From: Linepithema humile
Taxonomy: Eukaryota; Arthropoda; Insecta; Hymenoptera; Formicidae
DNA length: 64,000 nt
Direction: 5' to 3'
Assembly (NCBI RefSeq): GCF_040581485.1
Contig: NC_090130.1
Coordinates: 8,184,001-8,248,000 of the forward strand
The notes beneath the pieces are model-generated. The model did not search any database and was not told where the DNA came from. It saw only the letters and a program-made list of their open reading frames with translations. The first letter of the stretch is position 1; each line of letters opens with the position of its first letter. The position numbers and the translations under genes were made by a program. This document shows, in pieces, positions 25,268 to 36,238 of the stretch.

Positions 25268-28200
25268 GAGAGATAGAGAGAAAGAGAGAGAAAATGAGTG
25301 AAGAACCGCGTGACAGAGAGCGAGTGAATGTAATATAGAACTAAATGCGAGGCACTCACAGTGGAGGGGCTTTTTATGTGAAGGTAGCACTTTTAGACTA
25401 GTGACGCGTAGAGACTAACATCGGGTGTGGGAGGTAGTGAATGAGCTTTTCCCCCTTCCCCTTCCCCCAATCCTCGAGCTTTTTAGCACGGCTCATGTTG
25501 TGGTGTTACGAGACGAAACTCTTCTATCGCTTCTAAGCTCTGCAGTGCGCTAATTATCGCGTTCCATTAACCGGCGTGTAACACACACGTACACGGCACG
25601 GCACTCACACAAACACGCACACGTATACACGCACACGCACACACACACACACGCACTCATTAACACTCTGTGTCTCCTTAACCGACAATCACCACTCTGT
25701 ATGTCTTGCCGTTGTTGCCTTCTGGTTTTTGGTTTCCTCCTTTGATAAAGACGGATTTTTGCCGCATCCCTCCGCAGCAACCCCGCCGAGATCTTGTTTC
25801 TTTTTTCAGGAGTCTAAAAAAATATCATTGTTCGTGGAACGTGTTTGGTGATGCGACACCGTGAGTGACACTCGAGAAGTAACTGCCGTGCTCTTAATTA
25901 CTGCATCAACGTGAAAGAATTTCGTCTCTTCAACGTCGAATTATATTTATTTAGCAAATGCAACAAATTACATTAATATTAATGATACCGACGCTAATAT
26001 CGTTTAATATTTTATTAACATGGCAATCATTAAATTAATTAATTATTTAAATTTTAGCCGGAGTCTGATATTTCGATTAAGCAGGTTTTTTTTTTTCAAG
26101 AATGATACCGTACAATTTGTTAAAATGATTCAACCGATTCTATCGAGGGTCAATCACTTTTTTCTTTTACATCGATTGATAATTACAAAATGACTTTGGT
26201 GCACAACGTAATGACTGTTGTCTTGGAAAAACATACCAGTACGTTTTCTCAAGCATGTCTCTTTCACTCTCCTGCAACTGCTTTCACGATGTGGATATCA
26301 CCAAGTACTCTTTCGAATACATCAACTATTAACCATCACCAAACATCGTTCGGTATTGCTTTTTGCACTAACGGACTGCGATATACATGTACACGTCGTA
26401 TCTCGATAGATGAGTTTAAAAATATTTTGCTTTTATCGTCTTTCAAGGTGTAAATAGCGTACTGCACCATGAAGGTCCGTTGATATCAAGCGGGGCCATA
26501 GTCGGCATTGTCGTCTCGACGGTATTAATCATCAGTATCATCATCGATACCATCTGCTGCTGCCTGCGCAGAGGTGAGCCGGCATTAAATCATCTACTTG
26601 AACAGATCATTGCTCAATTCTCTTGCAATAGACAATGGAAAACGTCCAAATGCGATTAATGTTATTAATAATTGTCATATTATTTCGCCAATTACGATTA
26701 TGATTCAGTTATGATATTGTTTATCGCTTTGATATTGTGTCGCCAAATAGTACAATTAAATATGTCGCTCGATCGGCATAATTAAATTTCGCAGTCATAA
26801 AGATATTTAACGGGAAAATTTGCGAGCAAGAGTCGATTTAAAATTCATTCAGAGATTTCATAGATTTCCGAAAAATCTTGAATATATAACATTGCACAAA
26901 GATTGAACATGAATTGTCGTTTCCCATTGTGTAATATTGTGTGCGATTTGAACTTTTCGAAATATTTAACAATGCTGTTCTATTTCTGCATCGCAGGAAT
27001 CTTATATTACATGTGCGAGCGATTCCGTCGGAAACCCGTGGACGAGGAGGACACGAAGCTCGGCAGGTGAGTCTCGGCCAGAATACTCGAAATTCCCGGC
27101 GATGATGGTATCAAATACATGTTACGAAATACTCTTCTTTTCGATATATATACATACTTCTACAGCATCTCGTTCATACTACTACATATGTACTCTACAT
27201 TGTGCTTTGGCAAGTCTAGCGCTACTTTATCATGTTATCGAACTTTGCACCCGTCGTCGAACTTTCGTTCACACGCCCGGAACGTTTCTTTCTTACGTCA
27301 CTCCCGCGACCGTCGAGTTTCGCATTACTTCTTCCTCGCTGATAATTCGATTCGATTTACATCCCCGCGTTAGCTTCGAGTTCGCCGGAACTTCTCTCCT
27401 CGCGCGGTTCTCGAGATTGCCGCGCGATTACCGCGCGCGCGCGCGCGCGCTTTCGGACGTGCGTGTGGCGACGATTGCTTGGTTCGACCGCTAGCACAAT
27501 CGCGTCTTGTGCGATATGTAGGCGTTATGGCAGATGATGCGATGACGGTGGTAGAGCCGCGATACTGAACGTTAGAGAGTAGCCCGCCGCTAGGCAGAGA
27601 CACGCCACTTTGACTCCTCTCGTATTTCTCTCTTTTTTTTCTTTACCGGTAGTCTTTACGGTTGGCGGTTTCCATTGCCGTATTGCGACCAAAAAATGGC
27701 CAATGTCGCCGGGGTCACGGCCATCCAAGACTCGGGTAGTGGAAAAAATACCATTAGATTGGTCAAACACACTGCCATGTAAGAGAGAAAACGATGTATA
27801 AGCGAAAAATCAGTAAGAAGCATGGCTCCTCACGAAGGGGCTTCGACACGGCTTTCCACTTTGCATGACGTCTTTTTTTTTTCCAGTTTCTTTCTTCTCC
27901 TCTTTCTACGCTGTCGAACTTTCTTCCCCCTCTACTCTTTCTCTCCCACGTACCTTTCTTTCTCTTTCCGCCTGACTTCCCGAAGCGACGGCGGTATCCC
28001 GCCACCGCTGAACCCGCCCGATGGCGTTCGGGGATGAACCGTCTCGTAAGGGAAGTTCCGATACGCATCAAAAGGGAAACTCGATGAGCATGAGAGAAAA
28101 ACACGTTCGATCCGTTGGACGCATTCACTGTGTGCCGCCAACCACTCATCGTATTGCAACACGTTGATTTTTTACACTCTTGCGTTGCGCCGGGCTGCGT

Positions 28201-29918
28201 GTTCACTCGTGACGGGCTGCATGGGCGCAGCAACGCGTGTTCTCTCTCTCTCGTTATTTTTTCTTTCAATCATTTATGGGGATGGGTTGCGAATAACTTG
28301 AACGCGCAACCAACCGCACGGTCTGTAATGGCTATGTTTTTTTTATCACTTTTTTGAGTAAAATATAAAAGCGCACACGGATAACTGTGGAGAGGAAGAA
28401 ATTAAAAAAAGAATAATTGAAATAAAAAAAGAGATAATTTCAGCCGGATTGTTTATTTTATGGTATTGGAGTTAGAAAACTGTTCGGACGCGTACAGTGA
28501 ATAGGGAATATTTATACTAACTTTTGATTTAAACAACAAAAGCACTTTTTATTCACGGTTTATCATCCACGGTTTTATCGCTCGTGAACGGCTTGCCGGT
28601 AAACGTCGAGTCGCGAACGATTCTCGATTTCCGAATTTAACGTTATCGCTGAATTCAACTGGCGAAAGTCGCCCTCGAATGTGCACACGCAGCCTTAGCG
28701 TTTTTTCTGTTTAATTGTAATCATTACGCGCGACGTAGAAATTGCCGGTAACTCGCCTGAGCTTTGGCCATGCCGCATGCACGATATACACATCGAGTAA
28801 CGCTCACTTCATCTTTTCTCTCTCTCTCTCTCTCTCTAGTCCGTTCCGTCACCGCACGATGCTGCAATAAGTATGCGAACTTTATCCCCGACCTGCCGGT
28901 TTTGTGCTTTACGAAGCGCAAATAGCAGTGCGAGTAAATACTCGAGTCGCAATAACGACTCGCAACACCTCGAGCGATATAGTGGTGTAAGTTGGGCAAA
29001 GAAAGAAAATCCGTTTTATATATAGCATTTATCGTGTGTGGAAAACAAGACGTAGATCCGAGAAATATGAACCTTTCTCGACCTTCCCCACTTAGCAAAT
29101 AATGGCGAAAACAGATACGACGCGTCTTCGTAAATGAGGGGAAACGCGATACAATACCACTATTTCGCTCAACGGTCTTGCATTTTTTACTACTTCCAAA
29201 CTTTATCACGAATTTTGCTCAATTATTTAAATTTTGTGTTTTTTTCAAAAACGCGCGATTCATGTACAAAATACACGAAAGAAATTTTTTTTGTTTAATT
29301 GATTAATAAAGTGAGGTGATATTGGAACTGAAAAAAAAAAAGATGTAAATAGTGCATGATAATTGCTCGAATATTTGTAATTCAAACTATTCATCAACAA
29401 TAGAGAAAAATTTACTCGTGAATGCTTCTTTCCTCCGCTGTGTATTTTGTACATGTGCAGCCGGAAGACTGAATGCGTTTCCCTGAAATAGCAACGAAAC
29501 TCCCGGCGAACCATAATAATCGCGGATTTCTTGGGATTTATCGAAAATTGAAAAGAAACGCATTATTTCCCCAGAGCCTCTCACTACGACGTTATATTTT
29601 ATATTTTGCGAGTGACAGCATGCCTGACGTGTATATTCGATGTCGCACCACGCGCCGCATATGGACATGCTCTCTTTTTCCCTTCTTTTTTTTTTTTTTT
29701 GCCCGGTATTAGAAGTATATAGAGCGATATCGGGGATTACAGCCGTAAGACAAATGTCGACTTTGATGATTTGCAGAGATGAAAAGGAGCCGCTGAAGGA
29801 GGAGAAGAAAATCACGCCGATTATCGACTCCGGACTCCGTCGGGAGACCTCCGTCACCTTCGACGGCAAGAGATCCGTCTCCAAGACCGGCTTCGTCGGC
29901 AAGGACTCGGCCGTCTAG
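8916..29918 (+). CDS. Fas2: Fasciclin 2, transmembrane isoform (NCAM-type cell adhesion molecule)
   Basis: Fasciclin 2 is a homophilic immunoglobulin-superfamily adhesion protein. In Drosophila it acts in axon fasciculation and at the neuromuscular junction. Coding exons: 8916-9021, 9668-9836, 12384-12553, 12959-13224, 14192-15263, 15754-16206, 26448-26573, 26997-27066 and 29777-29918. All junctions are GT-AG and keep frame, giving 857 residues, close to the fly protein. Order: signal peptide (about 1-22), Ig1 (exons 2-3), Ig2 (exon 4), Ig3-Ig5 (exon 5), FN3-1 (exons 5-6), FN3-2 (exon 6), membrane helix (about 758-780) and a tail of about 75 residues ending in SAV. The Ig cysteine pairs are visible, for example YTCRAS, YQCIAEN, YECVASN and YRCVATN. 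The terminal -SAV is a class I PDZ ligand; in flies Fas2 uses its C-terminus to bind the scaffold Discs large. A GPI-anchored ending is encoded at 17143. No obvious PEST exon was found. The start at 8916 is chosen because it gives a signal peptide. Confidence 0.93.
12384..12553 (+). CDS. Fas2: Fas2 exon 3, second half of Ig1, with tandem NAGNAG acceptor
   Basis: Encodes the C-terminal half of Ig1 with the typical strand motif AGKYTCKG. The acceptor is CAGCAG at 12381-12386, so splicing can start the exon at 12384 or 12387. Both choices keep the frame and replace Asn-Arg by Lys at the junction. The donor GTGAGT lies at 12554. Confidence 0.88.
13526..13568 (-). ncRNA. Hammerhead-ribozyme-like motif, left arm of foldback
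   Basis: On the minus strand the order is: stem I strand UUACA, CUGAAGA, stem II UGGCC/GGCC with an ACGUACCUU loop, GAAA, CGUC, and the matching stem I strand UGUAG. Core residues fit the hammerhead consensus CUGANGA...GAAA...UH. Helix III is reduced to ACGU. It is the mirror copy of 13827-13869. Confidence 0.55.
13827..13869 (+). ncRNA. Hammerhead-ribozyme-like motif, right arm of foldback
   Basis: CUGAAGA at 13832-13838, stem II GGCC/GGCC, GAAA at 13857-13860 and CGUC at 13861-13864. Stem I is UUACA pairing with UGUAG, five pairs including one wobble. The predicted cleavage is after the C of GUC. Helix III is minimal, as reported for hammerheads in Penelope-like elements, where activity may need dimers. 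Activity here is inferred, not shown. Confidence 0.58.
14192..15263 (+). CDS. Fas2: Fas2 exon 5: Ig3, Ig4, Ig5 and start of FN3-1
   Basis: The largest coding exon, 357 codons plus one base. Ig3 runs from HIRPTIDEIL to IQVNV, Ig4 from KPKIMEF to LTVEF, and Ig5 from PPSFRSMP to LIELR. FN3-1 begins at VPDNLRQV. Each Ig domain has its two cysteines and the D-x-G-x-Y-x-C type strand F motif, or a variant of it. Several N-x-S/T sites are present (NIT, NRT, NVT, NAT). The donor GTAAGT at 15264 runs straight into a long T tract. Confidence 0.93.
17143..17255 (+). CDS. Fas2: Fas2 alternative last exon: GPI-anchored isoform
   Basis: After the shared FN3-2 exon (ends 16206, phase 1), splicing to 17143 adds 37 residues and a TAG stop at 17253-17255, giving a 782-residue protein. 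The tail has a small-residue stretch SDAGD suited to a GPI omega site, a short spacer with one Lys, and a C-terminal hydrophobic run IAVAAITAAVMLLSLAI with no cytoplasmic part. That is the layout of a GPI-attachment signal. Drosophila Fas2 is also known in GPI-linked and transmembrane forms. The acceptor ATTCAG and the conserved phase support it. An AATAAA at 19702-19707 is one possible poly(A) signal. Confidence 0.85.
24502..24537. repeat. CA microsatellite
   Basis: An (AC)n run with a few interruptions, inside the large Fas2 intron. It is followed by TA- and GATA-rich sequence. Confidence 0.9.
25231..25264. repeat. GA microsatellite
   Basis: About seventeen uninterrupted AG units, followed by a G-rich break and further GA-rich sequence to about 25295. 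Confidence 0.9.
25578..25660. repeat. CA-rich microsatellite tract
   Basis: Interrupted CA/CG dinucleotide repeats; the longest pure CA stretch is near 25638-25652. Confidence 0.85.
26448..26573 (+). CDS. Fas2: Fas2 transmembrane-segment exon
   Basis: An exon of 42 codons in phase 1-1, so it can be exchanged with the GPI exon without a frame change. It encodes the juxtamembrane stalk, then the helix SGAIVGIVVSTVLIISIII and a CCCLRR stop-transfer segment whose cysteines could be palmitoylated (inference). The acceptor is TTTCAAG and the donor GTGAGC at 26574. Confidence 0.9.
27427..27451. repeat. GC dinucleotide run in a Fas2 intron
   Basis: About eleven CG dinucleotides in a row. Alternating CG tracts of this kind can adopt Z-DNA. 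It sits in the intron between the two tail exons. Confidence 0.85.
29777..29918 (+). CDS. Fas2: Fas2 last exon: cytoplasmic tail with PDZ ligand
   Basis: Continues the tail as RDEKEPLKEEKKITPI, then a Ser/Thr/Lys-rich segment, and stops at 29916-29918 after KDSAV. The ending S-A-V fits the class I PDZ-binding consensus (S/T-x-V). The many Ser and Thr residues beside Arg and Lys are possible kinase sites. The acceptor is TTGCAG. Confidence 0.92.
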
Positions 29919-31140
29919 ATATTCTTCCGGCGTACTAGATTGTAAATCGTTTCCGGGAACTCATCATTGCAGTTTCCGGCTAAAGTGTTCTCGAAAAAAA
30001 AAAAGAAGGAAAACAAGAAGCGAAAAGAAAATCGCGCAGAGCGGATCATCGTTTGCGAACCCCTTGCTTGCGGAAAGACCGGGGGTTTTAGCAGCCCGCC
30101 TCGTCGGAAGTTTCGCGGACGAAGCCCCTCGCAGCTGCTTTCTCGCCATTCAAGCACCGAATCTCCGCCGAGCTCTGCTTTTCGTTTTGCCCTCAAACGT
30201 GCGCAGTTTCACGGTCGCACCTGACCCGCCGCCTCTCCTTTCCTTTCGAAGCCTCTTACCTCGTGTACTGCGATACGCCGCCTGTTCCTACACTTCCTTG
30301 TGGATCCCTTGAAAGCGCTTCCCCCGTTATTGGCAAACTTGTCCTTCGCCGATTACTTTGCTGCAAGATTCTCACGTCTGATTTCACGCGTAAGGTAAGG
30401 CTAGCCACGTAAAGAGGGATTAAACCTTGGAAACCTGATATTATCTTCTTCAACTGAAACGCATTTAGCAAATTTTTTTTCTAGACAAGAAGCAATTTGA
30501 TTGAAAATATTTTATCAAACCATTGACAAAGATTATTTGAAGATGACATGAAGAATCACGTTTGAAAGGTTTTCCTCTCTTCGATGTAAATGTAGTTTCA
30601 ATTTCCTTACATCAGTGTACTCTCGCCAACGCATGCGAAGGAGCATAGATAATCGATTACTTGTGAGAACGAGAAAAGTGCGAAGTGAGTAAAGTCTATT
30701 TGGTAGTCGTTGTTCTTAGGAGGAAGTTATGGATATAAATTGTAGCTTAGGCGCAAGGAAACGAGGAGTGGGTAAATCGCTCGCGCGAGAAGAGGAAGTA
30801 GAAGAAGAAGAAGATGGCAAGAGGAATGTACAAAAAAATTCGTCGCGAAATTGGTAGAGGTCGATCGATCGATTTAGTGATGAACGCTTCGAGGCACCCT
30901 TTAGATTATCACAGTCTAGTACGCTGGGTAGTATCGTGTTCTTTTGTCGTGCACGGTTTCACGAAGACCGCGCGGAAAGTCGTACTTTGTTGCGCTCAAG
31001 AACAAAAAAAAAAACAAAAAAACAACAACGTCTGTTCTGAAAGAATATTTAAGGGGGCATGATAACGTAAAAATGTGCAACATTTATATTCTTCAAAATA
31101 TTGCGATAGAAAGTTTTATTTTTTCATCACTAAAATAAAT
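29919..31140 (+). other. Fas2: Probable Fas2 3' UTR
   Basis: Non-coding sequence follows the Fas2 stop. It is GC-rich to about 30300, then AT-rich. The first clear AATAAA is at 31134-31139, which would give a 3' UTR of about 1.2 kb. The true end may lie further downstream, since AATAAA also occurs near 32254. Confidence 0.4.
31134..31139 (+). terminator. Fas2: Candidate poly(A) signal for Fas2
   Basis: Canonical AATAAA hexamer about 1.2 kb after the transmembrane-isoform stop codon. AT-rich DNA makes chance hexamers likely, so this is only a candidate. Confidence 0.3.
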
Positions 31141-33830
31141 AAGAAAAGATGCAGTGAAATTTCTCCAGTGATACAAGAAATTTGATGGGATACATATATA
31201 AATAAGTCAGAGGTGATGAAAAGATGAAGTTTTATTGAAGAGTGAAAATGGACAATAAGATTTATGGTCGATTTCACCAATCTCTTCCTTAAGATAACGT
31301 CCGCGTCACAAAAAGAATACGATGTTTCTTCAAAATCCAATTCTGCTTTGTGTCTATAAATGTCTAACATTGTCATAATTATGTTTACTCTTAGTTGTTA
31401 GGTTTAGTTAGATTTAGTCGATAAGTTAACGGCTGGTTCATTTCTTTAATACTCACAAATCAGAATTGAGGCAGCTTGGTGAAATCTCTGACTGAGATAA
31501 AGGAGTTTCCATTTTCGATTGAAGAATGTATGTTGCGCTTTTATATCCCTCAAGCGGCAACAAGGAAAATCTTCCCTTTTTCTAAACGAGGTGCGCGAGC
31601 AATTCGCAGCAACCTTCGGACTGTACATATACCTTGAACAATCTATTATCTCTATTCTCTCACTCATACCTCATTCTTCTCCACGTCTTTCGATTAGGGA
31701 CGACTCGGTCGGGATATACAAGCGGTAGGATAGCTTTCGCATACACGATACATCTTCAACGCGCTTTTATTCCTGAATATTTCCTGCGTGATCGTAACAC
31801 ACATTTAATTTTCTCTCTTTTTCTTTTCCAATTCAAAGACTGATAAACTAACACCTATACATCAAATTAATGGGAATTGTAATCAATTGTTGTTCAAACA
31901 GCTCAAATTAAATATCGAACTTCCTCTCGCATTCAGTCGATATGCATGCGTGTTCTTTGTTAGGTCTTACGATCATGTGTGTGTTCACTATAGTTATGAG
32001 CGAATTATTACGTACATCTCGTGTATCCGTACAGCGAGTTTGTTCGCTCTCCGTATGTTTAACTATGTCTGTATATTTATATTTTTTATTTCCAGTGAGA
32101 AAAGCTCTCAATTATTTTTCGTGATAATATGTGTTTTTATGATTATTATACATAACGTCAATGCGATGTATTTAAGAACCGCCCTTTGTTCCCTTAACTT
32201 TTGCCCTTTTTCTGTCTTTTTTATTTTAAAAATTCATATTTCTTAATTTTTATGAATAAAAACGTTTTTATTAATAACGATTAATTAATAAATTAGATAA
32301 AATTGATATGATAAAGGAATGATGAAGGTTTGGGCAGTTCTTGCGACACTGTATTTGTATTGAGATTGCAGAAGTCAGCATGATTATGTTTATGCAGCTG
32401 CGATTGTTGAGTCATGACATGAAATATCCGAAAGGCTCGTAAGGACAAACGAGAAAGACCAATCGATATGCAAATTATAAGACTTCTGATAAATCTTAAT
32501 GCGTTAAAAAGTCTCTCTGAATATGTATGTATAATGTAATCAAAAACAGATGACATTTACTGTGACAAATATTGCAGTCTTGCAAATACACGAAGCTTGC
32601 CAGTCGAATTTTCGGTTAGCAATCCATAAGAGTGTGACATCGGAAAAGCTGCCATATAATTAATATATCCGAATAGCAAGTAAAAAGAAAACGTACCACT
32701 TTTATTCTAATGTTTAAGATGGCTTTTGCAAAAAGAAACGCAGTTAAAATGTGATAAGTTTTTGTAAATGCTTTTAAACGTTTTCCCTTTAACTGTAAGA
32801 AGTATTGAAGATAAATCTTAGGACTCTTGGTAAGTTTAGGAAAACATGCGCGAGTACGGAAGGCATGTTCTCGCGGAAAGCTAATGTGAATGAGGGATTA
32901 GATAAAGAACAGTGTGTTTCAGGTTATTGTATAATCAAGTGCAATAATCCTAAAAACTTTACTGAGTTTAAGAATTTTTTCACTTCAAGATTTTATATTG
33001 TCTACTGCAACTTCTAATGGAGGATTTTATCAATATTAGCTAATTTCGAATGTAATTTAAGTAATTTTGTAAAACCAGAAAAATTTATATATAATATATA
33101 ATATATAATATATATATAAAATTAATATATACTTTGATATAATTTCTTTTATATGTAATTTATATATAATATTACTAAAAACAATTCTAAGACTGTTCTT
33201 GGTCTTCTAAAGTGGTGAAATATTTCCATAAAGAACTTTAAAGCGGTGATAAAAGTCGAAATCCAGCAACAGGAAATGGTTCTATAAGGCTGTTTCATTT
33301 GCACCTGTTGATACATTCAAAGTTAGTATCCTCTCCCGTGTTCGCGAACATGCTTTCCGTGCAGGTAGCTTTTTTACATAAGACAGAGGATTTGCCAAAT
33401 ACCATAGTACTTATTAGTACATAAGTTAACGAGTACATATAAATATATATATTATACACCAAAATGACATATATGTATATGGAAAAAATAAATGAATCGC
33501 AGGACACTCGCGTGACAAAAATTGCCACGCGGCACTTCGCATCGGCGAGCGAGACGCATCACCGTTTTTAGCATATCTAGCTATTTTGTATCCGTTGCCA
33601 AAAGCCGTAATCCCTAACAAGTAGCTTTCCACGAAGAGTATTACCCGCGCATCTTCCAGTCTGGAAATTATTAAGAGTATTATTAAAGTTCCGTAGATGT
33701 AAGGCGTATTTTTTATGTATGCTTTTTCTGTACGCGACGAGAAATCGTGCTCTCGAATAAAAAGTGAAAAACGTTTTCAAGGTCAACAGGTTGATGTAGT
33801 GTGATCCGTACTTTTTTTTTCTTTAAAAAT
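31141..33830. other. Intergenic region between the converging Fas2 and GlcAT-I genes
   Basis: AT-rich, with no recognisable coding frame. A (TA/AATA)n tract lies at about 33088-33120. Short frames here lack homologous features and splice support. Transcript 3' ends from both strands probably fall in this interval. Confidence 0.55.
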
Positions 33831-33836
33831 TTTATT
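33831..33836 (-). terminator. GlcAT-I: Candidate poly(A) signal for GlcAT-I
   Basis: TTTATT on the plus strand reads AATAAA on the minus strand. It lies about 485 bp past the GlcAT-I stop codon. No closer canonical hexamer was noticed. Confidence 0.35.
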
Positions 33837-34319
33837 ACAATGTTAATAGATACATTTTTATAAAACGATATGAACATTAGAATATAATATAATATAACGA
33901 GATTGCTTGCACCAGCAGTTTCGCCAATGGCGAAAAGTCGTTGACTCATCACGCTATAATCTCGTGGCAGCGGCGTGCAAATTGGTAGAGCAATACCAAA
34001 ACTACGTCGTAATATCACAATTTTTCGAAATTTAGATACAATCTAGAATCATTCTGTAATGTTTCGTCTGTGCTACCATATCAGCTGCTATAAGTGATTA
34101 TACAGGATGGATCTAATTATTCTAGATATGTATATATGCATATGTGGGACCCATGACGATATTTACGCGATTTAATTTTATCTTTTCTATGCCTATTCCA
34201 GATCGACGTTAACAAGCTTAATATATATTAATAATATCTCGTAATAATATCTAGATCATTGTTCTCATGGAATTAGAGGCTGTGTTTCACACAACGGAGA
34301 TGAGCATAAAATAGTGTTT

Positions 34320-36179
34320 TTACACCTCGATACCGGCATTGGAACGTTTGCCTTTTCTTATTAATGTTTGTTCGACATTTAATAGCGGCGGTTCCGTTCG
34401 CGTATGCCACACGTACACCTAAAATACACGCAAGATACAAAGTTTTATGAACCTTTCAAGAGATAATCGATGAAATATCAAGTGGTATTGTCGGTACCTT
34501 CGTACAATGGTCCGCCAGTGGCTCCAACTCATCCCTCGTGACTATCTGTCTGAGTATTTCACTCTCCTGATAACCGCCTTGCACGTCATACGAGAACCAC
34601 GCATCTTTGTTTTTGAGCAACAACTCGAGATTGATGGCAAAGCCTGCCATGTCAAGTGGAAACGGCCGATCTGGTTTCCATGCGGCGTTGAAACCGATTA
34701 CCTTATTAGTAGTGTTATCACAAAGAGGTTTCTCTACCATTAGACCGCCGACCAGACCGACTGGCCATACACCGACCTTTTGTATTTTCTCCATCTAAAA
34801 GCAATAACCATTTATTAGATCTTAATATAAATAAGTGATTAATAATTATAAATTTAAATATTAGATCGCAGATTAATTTTTCTAAATTTTCAAAGCAAAT
34901 TTTTCAGTCATAATTATATTAAAAAATAAGAAAATTGAGAGTTAAACAATAATATGAATTATTCTGAATTAAATTTCTTAGATCAAGGAAAAAACGGGAG
35001 ACGGGAATATTGCTATGCAAACGATGCGCTCAACGCTGTTGCATCGACCGTGAATCTATTTAAAGAAATTACTAGTTTCTGAACCAAACCGGCTTACCTC
35101 GTGGAAGAGCTTAAGAGAATAAGTATTGTCATCATCAGCAAAATATACGACGCCTTTATTGGACAGCTTGAGATTCTCTCTGAGCCATCTTAGCGCCGCG
35201 TTACGTTGTTCGACTCCACGCGGTTTTTTCCAGTTCGGGTCGTTCCTGCCGAGTTTGTAGTTCGGCGGAGTTGTCGCGAATAAATGAGTATAGATCAGAC
35301 CGCTGGTTTCCAGGAAGCGAGTGACCAGGGGAGTCTTTTGCGCCGCGTCTTCCACGAGAATCCAATGGAAGTTCGGCACGTGGAGAAACGTCTGCGCTAA
35401 CCGGGTGAGTTCGGCCTTCTGCACGGGCCTGGTGAACGTAGGCGTGATCGCGTAGATCATGGGCCGATTATCATTGGATAGTCCATGGATGTTCTCGATG
35501 AAGAGGCCGTGTGCCTCCAGCCTCCTCAACAAGCTGTGCGTCAGGCCCTGCAAGTCCCGCAGATCTGTTATCACCGGCTCCAACTCGGCCCTTATTTCCT
35601 GCCATTTCTTCTGTTCTTGATAATCTGCGTAAAGAATTAAATGATTAAAATCATGCAAATTTTCAATATTTGTTTATGATTAGGTGTGTATATTTTCTGT
35701 AAATCTGCGATGAGGTATGACAATATAGACCCATAAGCGCAAAGAAACTCAATGATAATTAGTAAGCTAATTGTAAGATAAAGTATACAATATAAATGAC
35801 AAAGTGGTATGATTATTTCGAAATAAGCAATTTATAATTTATGGATAATTTGAAAAACAAAGAGGAAGTCATAAATTATGCAATGTCAGTATACATTATC
35901 AGTAAAAAAGCTATTTATAATGTCTAAATAAATTTTTATCTAGAAATTATAAATTGCTTTTTTACTGATAATGTATACTGACAATGCATAATTTACGATG
36001 ACTTGCTTTTTGTTTTTCAAGTTTTGACAAGCTTACATCAAATATATACTAATTTGAGATACGAAAAAGTTTGCCTGATTTTTACAAAGCTTAATTAATT
36101 TATTTTACACGAGAAAAAATCAAAATTTTAATTAAAATATATTAAAGAAAATATAAAATAATGAAATAAATTCAAAGGA

Positions 36180-36238
<59 letters not shown>

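Larger units (their letters stand above)
16207..26447 (+). other. Fas2: Large Fas2 intron region between FN3-2 and the transmembrane exon
   Basis: Apart from the GPI exon at 17143-17255 no coding exon was recognised. It holds AT-rich sequence, T-rich tracts near 16680 and 17790, and a CpG-rich stretch from about 21.4 to 23.8 kb. CA microsatellites lie at about 24502-24537 and 25578-25660, and a GA microsatellite at about 25231-25264. Open frames in the CpG-rich part are Arg- and Ser-rich in all frames and look like composition artefacts. Confidence 0.6.

Noticed and set aside
25806..25870. Possible extra Fas2 exon after TTTTTTCAG near 25810
   Set aside because: In the only frame compatible with the phase-1 donor it stops after two codons (GTC TAA), and nothing downstream resembles a Fas2 tail.
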